In this document: piece after piece, positions 1-7,007 of the stretch
How the letters are laid out: every line of letters begins with the position of its first letter
Position numbering within the stretch: position 1 is the stretch's first letter
Source: an uncultured Polaromonas sp.
GTDB lineage: Bacteria > Pseudomonadota > Gammaproteobacteria > Burkholderiales > Burkholderiaceae
Reading direction: 5' to 3'
DNA: 11,797 nucleotides
Assembly: GCA_946479075.1 (NCBI GenBank)
Contig: CAMLDT010000107.1
Span: 1-11,797, forward strand
The notes under the pieces: model-generated
What the model saw: the letters and a program-made list of their open reading frames with translations, nothing else
What the model was told of the DNA's origin: nothing
The model's database searches: none
Translations under genes and position numbers: made by a program

Positions 1-376
1 TGACCTTGGTGCAGCCCTCTTCCTTGAGGCCGTCATTGGCAGCGTCCCACAGGGCGGTGCCCACACCCTTTCCCCAATGCGAAGGCTCGACGTAAATCGC
101 CCAGATCTCGCCGCAGGTCGAGGGTGTGCCGGCGTCGCGCGAACGGTCGAAGCCGACAAAACCGATCACCTTGTCGCCGTTCGTGGCGACCTGGACCTGG
201 GGCTCCATGTACTCGATGGCATCGCGCCAGAACTGCTGGCGTTTGTCAATGGACAGGGTGCCGAGCTGTTCGTCGGGCACCAGGCCCTGGTAAGCGGCGC
301 GTGAGGCGGTGGCGTTGATTTCGGCAATGACTTTGGCATCACGCACGGTGGCGGGGCGAACTTGGTAGCTGGACAT
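1..376 (-). CDS. GNAT family N-acetyltransferase (N-terminal part, cut by window edge)
   Basis: Reading the minus strand from the ATG at 376-374 gives 125 residues without a stop, running off the left edge, so the C-terminus is missing. The acetyl-CoA binding motif A of GNAT enzymes is visible: a beta strand (EIWAIYVEP, residues 90-98) followed by the pyrophosphate loop H100-W-G-K-G-V-G106 and a helix. The N-terminus begins with the usual RPAT-x-x-D strand (7-13) and has the AYQGLVPDE segment (28-36) typical of small RimI-like acetyltransferases. Such enzymes move an acetyl group from acetyl-CoA to an amine; the substrate here cannot be read. No strong Shine-Dalgarno sequence precedes the ATG. 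The gene is divergent from the ferredoxin at 479, with about 100 bp between them. Confidence 0.9.
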   Translation of the reverse strand, partial: MSSYQVRPATVRDAKVIAEINATASRAAYQGLVPDEQLGTLSIDKRQQFWRDAIEYMEPQVQVATNGDKVIGFVGFDRSRDAGTPSTCGEIWAIYVEPSHWGKGVGTALWDAANDGLKEEGCTKV

Positions 377-448
377 GAAAAAAGGCTAGTGTGAACTCGT
401 TGCTTGGGGGACCCGGATTGTCGCAGCAAATGAAACCCGGGCCGCCGG

Positions 449-464
449 GGCCTGTTCACAGGCC
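449..464. repeat. 16-bp hairpin sequence, copy 1
   Basis: GGCCTGTTCACAGGCC is an inverted repeat with 7-bp arms around a 2-nt centre (or 6-bp arms with a TTCA loop). It lies 14 bp before the ferredoxin ATG, in the divergent GNAT/ferredoxin interval. An exact second copy is at 3303-3318. It could be an operator, a hairpin in the ferredoxin leader, or a small dispersed palindrome. Confidence 0.6.
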
Positions 465-478
465 CTAGACTGCAGACC

Positions 479-772
479 ATGACACTTCCCCCGCCCGAGC
501 CGGTGTATCAGGCGCGCCTGCAGGACGGCGCCGCGTTCGCAGCGCCCGCCGCCCAGCCCTTGTTGCTGTCCGCGCTGCAGGCGGGGATTTTTCTGGACAG
601 CTCCTGCCGCAACGGCACCTGCCGGACCTGCATCTGCCGGCTGGCCAGCGGGCAGGTCAGCTACCGCATCGAATGGCCGGGCCTGAGCGCGGAAGAAAAG
701 GCCGGCGGCTTCATCCTGCCTTGCGTGGCTTACCCGGCGTCCGACCTGGTGCTGCAGCCGGCGCCGCGCTGA
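479..772 (+). CDS. Plant-type [2Fe-2S] ferredoxin, 97 aa
   Basis: A small soluble electron carrier. The cluster ligands are Cys43, Cys48, Cys51 (C-x4-C-x2-C, within SCRNGTCRTC) and Cys82 (FILPCVAYP), which is the plant/adrenodoxin-type spacing for one [2Fe-2S] cluster. One more cysteine, Cys53, lies just after the third ligand. The length is normal for a stand-alone ferredoxin, and nothing suggests a fused reductase domain. ATG 479 is the natural start, because the first beta strand (VYQARLQDG) begins near residue 9; no clear Shine-Dalgarno sequence is present. No reductase or oxygenase lies beside it, so its redox partner is unknown. A reversed copy of the dispersed intergenic repeat begins right after its stop. 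Confidence 0.92.
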   Translation: MTLPPPEPVYQARLQDGAAFAAPAAQPLLLSALQAGIFLDSSCRNGTCRTCICRLASGQVSYRIEWPGLSAEEKAGGFILPCVAYPASDLVLQPAPR

Positions 773-774
773 TT

Positions 775-836
775 ACAAGCCAAATCAGGCCCCAGCCCCC
801 CGGCTGGCGGGCGCTGGCAGCTCTATTTTTCATAGC
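775..836 (-). repeat. Dispersed intergenic repeat, copy 1 (reverse)
   Basis: Read on the minus strand this contains AGCTGC, GCGC, GGGCTGG, GCC and GATTTG in that order with conserved spacing, preceded by an A-rich run. The same series, with substitutions, occurs at 2738-2799 and 11395-11452 on the plus strand. It begins 3 bp after the ferredoxin stop. Similar sequences are scattered between genes in Comamonadaceae genomes as I recall them; function unknown. Confidence 0.6.
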
Positions 837-921
837 AGACCACGCGCCGCCTTGCGTCGGCGTGAGCCATGCCAGGCAGCGCATGTAGTGATCTGTCACA
901 CAAGCCTGCAAGGATGGGAAG

Positions 922-1992
922 ATGGAATTTCTGCACCGTCCTGCCGACCCTTACCTGTTCGCCCGCACGCCCGACCCGGCCGCCACCTTTGCCGAGCATG
1001 AAGACTTCAAGGCCATCCTGCGCGACGGCCAGGCGCAGTTCGACGTGCGGGCGGTGGCCGGCGTGCACACCGCCGGGCCGCCGTTCGAGATCTTCACCGC
1101 CGCCCTCGGTTCGCGCGACCCGCGCGCGCCGGCCATCGGCTTTTTTGGCGGCATCCACGGGCTGGAGCGCATCGGCACGCAACTGATCCTCAGCTACATG
1201 CGCGCCCTGCTGTTCCGGCTGGCCTGGGACACGCTGTTGCGCCAGCAACTGCAGAACGTGCGTTTGCTGTTCATGCCCATCGTCAACCCCGGCGGCATGT
1301 GGGCCCACAAACGCGCCAACCCGCGTGGCGTGGACCTGATGCGCAACGCACCGCAGCGCGCCGAAGGCAGCGTGCCCTTTCTGGCCGGCGGCCAAAACTG
1401 GAGTTCCCTGCTGCCCTGGTACTGCGGCCAGCGCGGCGCGCCCATGGAGACCGAAAGCACGGCGCTGCTGCAGGTGGTGCAAGCCGAACTGTCCAGCCGG
1501 CCCTTCAGCCTGGCGCTGGACTGCCACTCGGGTTACGGCTTTGGCGACAGCCTGTGGTTTCCGTATGCGCGCACGCGCCGGCTGATGGCGCACCTGCCCG
1601 AGATGTTCACGCTCAAGGCCATGCTGGAGCAGTCCATGCCACACCACGATTACAGCTTCGAGCCGCAAAGCAGGCAGTACCTGCTGCACGGCGACCTGTG
1701 GGACCACGCCTATGACCATGCCCCGTCGGGCCATGTGTTTTTGCCGATGACACTGGAGCTGGGCTCGTGGCTCTGGATACGCAAAAACCCGCGCCAGCTG
1801 TTTTCGCGCCATGGCATCTTCAACCCGATCAAGGCGCACCGCGTGAAGCGCGTGTTGCGCCGCCACGTGGACCTGCTGGACTTTCTTACCCGCGCCGCGC
1901 ATGCTGCGCCGGCCTGGTTGCCCTTGCCCGGCCAGCGCGCCAGTCTGCAACAACAGGCCAGCGCGCACTGGCGGGCGCGGCCCCTGCCATGA
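922..1992 (+). CDS. M14-family zinc carboxypeptidase-like metallopeptidase, 356 aa
   Basis: The zinc-binding pattern of M14 peptidases is present: H79-x-x-E82 in GGIHGLE, a third ligand H202 in LDCHSGYG, and a catalytic-type Glu279 in TLELGSW. NPGGM (122-126) and RGVDLMRN (135-142) match the substrate-arginine region. In classical members this last motif reads DLNRN, so Met140 replaces the usual Asn while Arg141 is kept. It probably hydrolyses an amide or peptide bond in the cytoplasm, as no signal peptide is visible; the substrate is unknown. The sequence also resembles the DUF2817/aspartoacylase-like branch of the clan. The start is supported by AAGGA at 910-914, 7 nt before the ATG. Its stop overlaps the start of the next gene (ATGA, 1989-1992), so the two are probably translationally coupled. 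Confidence 0.85.
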   Translation: MEFLHRPADPYLFARTPDPAATFAEHEDFKAILRDGQAQFDVRAVAGVHTAGPPFEIFTAALGSRDPRAPAIGFFGGIHGLERIGTQLILSYMRALLFRLAWDTLLRQQLQNVRLLFMPIVNPGGMWAHKRANPRGVDLMRNAPQRAEGSVPFLAGGQNWSSLLPWYCGQRGAPMETESTALLQVVQAELSSRPFSLALDCHSGYGFGDSLWFPYARTRRLMAHLPEMFTLKAMLEQSMPHHDYSFEPQSRQYLLHGDLWDHAYDHAPSGHVFLPMTLELGSWLWIRKNPRQLFSRHGIFNPIKAHRVKRVLRRHVDLLDFLTRAAHAAPAWLPLPGQRASLQQQASAHWRARPLP

Positions 1993-2732
1993 GCTGGGTG
2001 CTGCTCCGCGGACTGAGCCGCGAAGCCCGCCACTGGGGCGGCTTTGCGCAGCAACTGGCCGCCACCGGCGCAACGGTGACGGCGCTGGATCTGCCGGGCA
2101 ACGGCGTCTTCAACGGCCTGCGCTCACCGGCCACGGTCGCCGCGATGACGCAGTTCGCACGCGCACAATTGCTCGGCCGGGGCGTGCCGCCGCCGTGGCG
2201 GCTGCTGGCGATGTCGCTGGGCGGCATGGTGGCCGTGGACTGGGCTGAACACCATCCGCAGGAAATCGCGGCGCTGGTGCTGGTCAACACCAGCATGCGG
2301 CCCTTCAGCCGCCTCACCGAGCGCTTGCGGCCGGCGCAATGGCCCTCGCTGCTGCGGCTGGCGGCTTGCTGGGACGATGCCGGCGCCGCCGAAGCCATCA
2401 TTCACGGCATGACCTGCCGCCGCATACAGGGGCGCGAGGCGGACCTCGCCGACTGGCGGCAGATCCGCCGCAGTGCCCCGGTCATGCCCGCCAGCGCCTG
2501 GCGCCAGCTGTGGGCAGCGGCCCGGTTTTCCGCGCCAGCGCAGGGGCCCGGCTGCCCGACGCTGGTGCTGGCGTCTGCCCGCGACGACCTGGTCAGCCCG
2601 CGCTGCTCCACGGCGCTGGCCCAGGCGTGGGGGGCGACCCTCCAAACCCACCCCTGGGCCGGCCACGACCTGCCGCATGACGACCCGGACTGGGTCTGCC
2701 GCGCCATTGCCGGCTGGCAGGCAGGGCGTTGA
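1989..2732 (+). CDS. Alpha/beta hydrolase, 247 aa
   Basis: A serine hydrolase of the alpha/beta fold. The predicted triad is Ser76 in the nucleophile elbow (AMSLGGM), Asp199 (SARDDLVSP) and His226 (WAGHDLPHD), in the canonical order and spacing. RGLSREARHW (7-16) forms the oxyanion-side loop and LDLPGNG (33-39) matches the conserved strand 4 region. The frame is open further upstream, but the chosen ATG at 1989 overlaps the peptidase stop as ATGA and gives a protein that starts directly at the first beta strand, so the longer version (start 1767) is rejected. The pairing with an M14 peptidase suggests a joint two-step hydrolytic or amide-processing job, which is inference. The substrate is unknown. 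It has no signal peptide or membrane segment. Confidence 0.88.
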   Translation: MSWVLLRGLSREARHWGGFAQQLAATGATVTALDLPGNGVFNGLRSPATVAAMTQFARAQLLGRGVPPPWRLLAMSLGGMVAVDWAEHHPQEIAALVLVNTSMRPFSRLTERLRPAQWPSLLRLAACWDDAGAAEAIIHGMTCRRIQGREADLADWRQIRRSAPVMPASAWRQLWAAARFSAPAQGPGCPTLVLASARDDLVSPRCSTALAQAWGATLQTHPWAGHDLPHDDPDWVCRAIAGWQAGR

Positions 2733-2737
2733 TTCCT

Positions 2738-2799
2738 TCTTTTTTGATAGCTGCTCACCCTTTCCAGACAAGGGCTGGAGGCAGTTTTTATCGTATATC
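2738..2799 (+). repeat. Dispersed intergenic repeat, copy 2
   Basis: A T-rich run, then GATAGCTGCT, a variable stretch, AAGGGCTGGAGGC and a T-rich tail. It starts 5 bp after the alpha/beta hydrolase stop and matches the blocks seen at 775-836 (reversed) and 11395-11452. Confidence 0.6.
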
Positions 2800-2907
2800 G
2801 GCGTAGCTGAGAAGCGCGCAGGGGCATGCGCTGCGGCTGGCCCACGGCCGCGCCAAAGTCAGCGAGAATTCATAGCTTGCCCGTTCAGGTCCCGACCCAG
2901 TGCCCTC

Positions 2908-3303
2908 ATGACCCTACCGTCCGAATCCCAGCCTGCCACACCCGAACCTGCCGCCGCACCCGCGCCGGCAGCGGTCCCGAACAAACGGGTCTGGGCCCTG
3001 GCGCTGAGCACGGCGGCCATCTGGTATCTGGATCCGGCGCTTGCCGAGATGGCCGAACTGGTAGGCGGCATTGCCCTGTCGAACAACAAGTCGCTGACGC
3101 GCGGCGCCATTGTCGAGATGCGCCGCAAGGCCTCTGAACTGCGGCGCCAGATCGACCCCCTGCCTGCCAGTGCGCTCGCCAAGGTGGTGCGGCGCACCGA
3201 AGCGGCGGGCGGCGCCGTCCTCGACAAGGGTGCACGGGTGCAGGAACTGCAAACGAGCTGGGACCATTTCCTGGCCTGCCTGCGGTCCAGCCCGAAACGT
3301 TAG
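2908..3303 (+). CDS. Conserved-looking hypothetical protein, 131 aa
   Basis: I do not recognise this protein. Residues 1-25 are rich in Pro and Ala (ATPEPAAAPAPAAVP) and probably disordered. Residues 27-60 contain a moderately hydrophobic stretch (VWALALSTAAIWYL) followed by LAEMAELVGGIALSN, too polar to call a membrane helix with confidence. Residues about 65-125 are charged and likely alpha-helical (RGAIVEMRRKASELRRQI; KVVRRTEAAGG). The frame is open upstream because it shadows the hydrolase, but no in-frame ATG exists between the hydrolase stop and 2908, and 2908 follows a 175-bp gap containing a dispersed repeat. The Shine-Dalgarno signal is weak. It converges on the MocR regulator, with only 6 bp between the two stops. 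Confidence 0.65.
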   Translation: MTLPSESQPATPEPAAAPAPAAVPNKRVWALALSTAAIWYLDPALAEMAELVGGIALSNNKSLTRGAIVEMRRKASELRRQIDPLPASALAKVVRRTEAAGGAVLDKGARVQELQTSWDHFLACLRSSPKR

Positions 3304-3318
3304 GCCTGTTCACAGGCC
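3303..3318. repeat. 16-bp hairpin sequence, copy 2 (between convergent stops)
   Basis: Exact second copy of GGCCTGTTCACAGGCC, spanning the junction where the hypothetical gene ends (3303) and the MocR gene ends (3310). In this position a hairpin could slow or end transcription from both sides, but there is no U-tract, so a standard intrinsic terminator is not supported. Confidence 0.55.
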
Positions 3319-4764
3319 TGCACTTCCCGCATAGGGCGCTTGCAGCCGGACCAGCGCGCCCAGCGTGCGCATGGCCTCCTCCAGGCGCGTGGTCCAGGCC
3401 TGGCCGCCATTGAGCCGCAGGCAATGGCGAAACTCCCGGCGCGCCGAAAAAATCGGCCCCGGTGCCAGGCTGATGCCGTGTTCGCGCGCCGCCTCATGCA
3501 GCGCCAGCGCATCGAAGCCGGCATCAAACACCACCCAGGCGAAATAACCGCCCGCCGGCCGTTCTGCCCGCACGCCAGGCGGAAAGTGACGCGCGATGGC
3601 CGCCAGCAAGCCGGCCATCCGGGCTTCCATCGCATGGCGCAGCTTGCGCAGGTGTTTGTCGTAGCCGCCATGTTGCAGGTAGTCGGCCAGCGCCACCTGC
3701 GCGGGCAGGCTGGCCGACAGGGTGGTCATGAGCTTGAGCCGGGTGATCTGCTCCCCAAAACGGCCGGGTGAGACCCAACCCACGCGGTAACCCGGCGCCA
3801 GCGTCTTGCTGAACGAACTGCAGTGCATCACCAGCCCCTGCCGGTCAAAGGCTTTGGCCGGCGAAGGTGCGCGTGCGCCGAAATACAGCTCGGCGTAAAC
3901 ATCGTCCTCGATCAGCGGGATGCCGTGCTGGGCCAGCAACGCGACCAATGCCTGCTTTTTGGCGGGCGACAGGCTGGTGCCGGTCGGGTTCTGGAACGAG
4001 GTCATGAACCAGCAGGCTTTCACCGGGTGCCGGTCCAGCGCACGCGCCAGCGCCGCCAGATCCAGCCCGTCCTGCGGGTGAACCGGGATCTCCAGCGCCT
4101 TCATGTTCAGGCGTTCCAGCGCCTGCAGCCCGGCGTAAAACCCGGGCGACTCGATGGCCACCAGGTCGCCGGGCCGCGCCACCGCGGACAGGCACAGATT
4201 GAGCGCCTCCAGCGCGCCGCTGGTGATGACCAGTTCATCGGCCGGCTGCGCCATGCCCATGGCCAGGTAACGCTGCGCGATCTGCTGGCGCAGGGCGGGA
4301 TGGCCCTGGGGGAAATGCGCCACCATGGAATGCCCATGCAGGCGCGGTGCCACACGGGCCAGTGACTTGCCCAGGCGCTGCAGGGGAAACAGGTCCTGGC
4401 TCGGAAAAGCCGAGCCCAGCGGCACGATGTCGGCGTCCTGCACGGCATCCAGCACCGAAAACACCAGCGCGCTGACATCCAGCCGCGAGGAAACCAGCGC
4501 CGGCCTGGTCCTTGCCCGCGGGTCCATCGGTGCGGCAGGCGTGCCCGGCGGCGCGCCCGGCCCGATGACGTAATAGCCGGAACGCGGGCGGGCGCGTACC
4601 AAGCCTTTTTCCTCCAGGCGCTCATAGGCCTTGAAGGCGGTGGAGGCACTGAGCCCCTGCTGGGCCGTGATGCTGCGGATGGACGGCAGGCGCGCGCCCG
4701 CAGCAAGTTGTCCGCTGCGGATATCGGTGGCCAGCAGTTCAGCCAGTTGTTCGTAACGTTTCAT
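3310..4764 (-). CDS. MocR-family regulator: GntR winged helix fused to aminotransferase fold, 484 aa
   Basis: Residues about 4-65 are a GntR-type winged helix (YEQLAELLATDIRSGQL, ARLPSIR, STAFKAYERLEEKGLVRARPRSGYYV). After a Pro/Ala linker, residues about 100-480 form a fold-type I aminotransferase-like domain with the PLP-pocket landmarks FQNPTG, EDDVYAELYFG, Lys320 in SSFSKTLAPGYR (Schiff-base lysine) and GYRVGW. MocR proteins (PdxR, GabR) sense PLP, amino acids or their aldehydes and control neighbouring genes, usually including themselves. The reading frame extends to an ATG at 4818, but that codon lies inside a direct repeat that looks like the operator; ATG 4764 puts the protein start exactly where family members begin. 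It is divergent from the cytochrome operon, its likely target. It is not next to vitamin B6 or GABA genes, so the effector is open. Confidence 0.93.
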   Translation of the reverse strand: MKRYEQLAELLATDIRSGQLAAGARLPSIRSITAQQGLSASTAFKAYERLEEKGLVRARPRSGYYVIGPGAPPGTPAAPMDPRARTRPALVSSRLDVSALVFSVLDAVQDADIVPLGSAFPSQDLFPLQRLGKSLARVAPRLHGHSMVAHFPQGHPALRQQIAQRYLAMGMAQPADELVITSGALEALNLCLSAVARPGDLVAIESPGFYAGLQALERLNMKALEIPVHPQDGLDLAALARALDRHPVKACWFMTSFQNPTGTSLSPAKKQALVALLAQHGIPLIEDDVYAELYFGARAPSPAKAFDRQGLVMHCSSFSKTLAPGYRVGWVSPGRFGEQITRLKLMTTLSASLPAQVALADYLQHGGYDKHLRKLRHAMEARMAGLLAAIARHFPPGVRAERPAGGYFAWVVFDAGFDALALHEAAREHGISLAPGPIFSARREFRHCLRLNGGQAWTTRLEEAMRTLGALVRLQAPYAGSAGL

Positions 4765-4814
4765 GGCCTCGGGAAAGCAGTGGCCGGGGCGCGCCTCGGA
4801 CCGGGTGGGGCAGG

Positions 4815-4859
4815 TCATCTGATATGGTTATTTTCACCAGATTTTCATCTGATATGGTT
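4815..4859. promoter_or_regulatory. Candidate MocR operator: two 15-bp direct repeats, 30-bp period
   Basis: TCATCTGATATGGTT occurs at 4815-4829 and again, exactly, at 4845-4859, so the copies sit three helical turns apart on the same face of the DNA. The pair lies between the MocR gene and the divergent cytochrome operon. MocR regulators such as GabR are known to bind paired direct repeats. On the plus strand TGATATGGT in the second copy resembles an extended -10 element (TGnTAT), so binding could block or recruit polymerase for the cytochrome genes. A smaller dyad CAGAT/ATCTG (4838-4842/4847-4851) overlaps the second copy. A partial third match (ATCTGA, 4871-4876) is off-register and may be chance. 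Confidence 0.75.
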
Positions 4860-4914
4860 TTTCAAGCCGTATCTGAGTCTTACGTTCAAGGCCCGGATCG
4901 CCGATGATGCCTAC

Positions 4915-5688
4915 ATGCCCATCCCCCTGATTTTTTCCGCGCTGCTCACCCGAATGCGCCTGCTTGCAGCCGCAAGCGCCGCGCTGGCCGGGTGCGCCAC
5001 AGCCGCGCTGGCCGCGGCACCGTTTGAGGACAGCATCGCCCAGCGCACCTTGGCCTGTACGGCCTGCCATGGTCCCCAGGGGCGCGCCGGTCCGGATGGT
5101 TATTACCCGCGCCTGGCCGGCAAACCTGCCGGCTATCTCTACAACCAGTTGCTGAACTTTCGCGACGGCCGGCGCCACTACGGCCTGATGGCGCAACTTG
5201 TGGAACCGCTGAGCGACAGCTACCTGATGGAAATTGCGCAGTACTTTTCAAAACTGGAGGTGGCCTACCCGGCGCCGGCGCCAGCGCAGGCCGCGCCGGA
5301 GGTGTTGCGCCAGGGCCGTCAACTTGTGCTGCAGGGTGATGCCGCGCGGCGCGTGCCGGCCTGCGTGACCTGCCACGGCCAGGCCATGACCGGCGCCCTG
5401 CCGCACATCCCGGGCCTGCTGGGCCTGCCGCGTGACTACCTCAATGCCCAGCTCGGCGCCTGGAAAGCCGGCCAGCGCCGCGCCCAGCCGCCGGACTGCA
5501 TGAAACAGGTGGTGGACCGGCTCACGCTGGAGGACCTGAATGCCGTCGCGAGCTGGCTGGCTGCGCAGCCGCTGCCGGCCAGCAGCAAGCCGGTCGCCAC
5601 CCTGCCCCCGCCGGCGCCTGGCGCCATCACCCTGAGCTGCGCAGGTTCGGCCTTTTCTGCAGGCGCTGCGACGGGGGCCCGGCCATGA
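4915..5688 (+). CDS. Diheme c4-like cytochrome c, exported, 257 aa
   Basis: Two haem c sites: C48-T-A-C51-H52 in the N-terminal half and C150-V-T-C153-H154 in the C-terminal half. Each is followed by a plausible axial methionine (Met92 in YGLMAQ; Met196 in DCMKQVV). The two-domain layout with PRLAGKPAGYLYNQL and IPGLLGLPRDYLNAQL after each haem is that of c4/c553-type cytochromes, which carry electrons in the periplasm. An N-terminal signal (about residues 14-35) includes LAGC, which could be a lipobox, and a later ALAAA, which could be an ordinary cleavage site. ATG 4954 is an alternative start giving a more standard signal peptide (MRLLAAASAALAG); neither has a clear Shine-Dalgarno sequence. 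The last 4 bases overlap the next cytochrome gene (ATGA), so the two are coupled. Confidence 0.88.
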   Translation: MPIPLIFSALLTRMRLLAAASAALAGCATAALAAAPFEDSIAQRTLACTACHGPQGRAGPDGYYPRLAGKPAGYLYNQLLNFRDGRRHYGLMAQLVEPLSDSYLMEIAQYFSKLEVAYPAPAPAQAAPEVLRQGRQLVLQGDAARRVPACVTCHGQAMTGALPHIPGLLGLPRDYLNAQLGAWKAGQRRAQPPDCMKQVVDRLTLEDLNAVASWLAAQPLPASSKPVATLPPPAPGAITLSCAGSAFSAGAATGARP

Positions 5689-6968
5689 AGAAATTATTCG
5701 GCGCCCTGTTGGCATCGGTGCTGCTGCTTGCCGCGGCGGCAGCGGCTGTGGCCTGGCTCAATCTGCGGGACGAGATCGACGTGCGCATTCCGGTGGCCAG
5801 CACCACCCCCAGCGACAGCCTGATCGCCCGCGGCGCCTACCTGGCCCGCGCCGGCAACTGCGCCGGCTGCCACACCGCACGCGGCGGGCCGGCCTATGCC
5901 GGCGGGCGCGGCATCGACACCCCTTTCGGCACGGTGTTCAGCAGCAACCTCACGCCCGACGAAAAAACCGGTATCGGCGGCTGGTCACCCGCGCATTTCT
6001 GGCGCGCCATGCACAACGGCCGCTCCCGGGATGGCCGGCTGCTCTACCCGGCCTTTCCCTATCCGAACTACACCCAGGTCACGCGCGAAGACGCTGACGC
6101 GCTGTTTGCCTACCTGGGCAGCCTGCCCGCCGTGGAACGCGCCCGAACGCCGCACACACTGCGCTTCCCCTACGACTCGCAGGCTGCGCTGGCGGTCTGG
6201 CGCGCCCTGTATTTCAAGCCGGGTGTCCATGAGGCCGATCCGCAGCGCAGCGCCGAATGGAACCGCGGTGCCTACCTGGTCCGGGGCCTGGGGCATTGCG
6301 CCGCCTGCCACACGGCGCGCAACGCGCTCGGTGCCAGCAGCGAGTCGCTGGACCTGGCCGGCGGCATGATCCCCATGCAGAACTGGTATGCGCCGTCGCT
6401 GACCTCGCCGCATGAAGCCGGCGTGGGCGACTGGGACCGCCAGCACATCGTGGACCTGCTGAAGACGGGCATCTCGCCGCGGGCCTCGGCCACCGGCCCG
6501 ATGGCCGAGGTGGTGCTGCGCAGCACCCAGTACCTCAGTGATGGGGACCTGGGCGCCATGGCGCAATTCCTCAAGGAGCTGGCGCCGCCGGCCACCAGTG
6601 CCCCACCACCCGCGCCGGCGGCACCGGCCGCAGTCCTGGCCCGCGGCGGCAAACTTTATGACCAGCATTGCGCGCAGTGCCATGGTGAACAGGGCCGCGG
6701 TGTACCCGGCGCCTATCCGGCGCTGGCCGGCAACCGCGCCGTGACCATGCCGCAAACCGCCAACCTGGTGCAGATCGTCCTCAACGGCGCTTATGCCCCG
6801 GCCACCCACGGCAACCCGCGGCCCTTCGGCATGCCACCCTTTGTGCTTGAAATGAACGACAGCGACATCGCGGCGGTGTTGACGCACATCCGGCAGTCCT
6901 GGGGCAATCAGGCCGGTGTGGTGACACCGCTGGAGGTCAACCGGATGCGGGCGGCGTCCACGCGCTAG
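5685..6968 (+). CDS. Membrane-anchored triheme cytochrome c (dehydrogenase cytochrome-subunit type), 427 aa
   Basis: Three haem c sites: C59-A-G-C62-H63, C205-A-A-C208-H209 and C329-A-Q-C332-H333. The order and spacing fit the cytochrome subunits of periplasmic membrane-bound alcohol, gluconate or aldehyde dehydrogenases and of some molybdenum hydroxylases: domain 1 with TPFGTVFSSNLTPD, domain 2 with NWYAPSLTSP, a Pro/Ala linker (about 299-313) and a third class I domain. Residues 4-25 (LFGALLASVLLLAAAAAAVAWL) are a signal peptide or uncleaved anchor placing the haems in the periplasm. Its usual role is to pass electrons from the catalytic subunit to quinone or to another cytochrome; here the diheme protein encoded just upstream is the obvious partner. 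No catalytic subunit is encoded nearby. Confidence 0.9.
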   Translation: MKKLFGALLASVLLLAAAAAAVAWLNLRDEIDVRIPVASTTPSDSLIARGAYLARAGNCAGCHTARGGPAYAGGRGIDTPFGTVFSSNLTPDEKTGIGGWSPAHFWRAMHNGRSRDGRLLYPAFPYPNYTQVTREDADALFAYLGSLPAVERARTPHTLRFPYDSQAALAVWRALYFKPGVHEADPQRSAEWNRGAYLVRGLGHCAACHTARNALGASSESLDLAGGMIPMQNWYAPSLTSPHEAGVGDWDRQHIVDLLKTGISPRASATGPMAEVVLRSTQYLSDGDLGAMAQFLKELAPPATSAPPPAPAAPAAVLARGGKLYDQHCAQCHGEQGRGVPGAYPALAGNRAVTMPQTANLVQIVLNGAYAPATHGNPRPFGMPPFVLEMNDSDIAAVLTHIRQSWGNQAGVVTPLEVNRMRAASTR

Positions 6969-7007
6969 CCCTTTGCGTTCAGGCATCACGCAGCTTGTGC
7001 GTTGACA

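Noticed and set aside
823..2073. 416-aa open frame on the minus strand opposite the M14 peptidase
   Set aside because: It is antisense to a gene with clear catalytic motifs; its translation is low-complexity Arg/Gln/Ala/Gly with no recognisable domain, as expected from GC-rich shadow frames.
4765..4818. 18-residue N-terminal extension of the MocR regulator (start at 4818)
   Set aside because: The ATG lies inside the direct repeat taken as the operator, and the family domain starts at the ATG at 4764.
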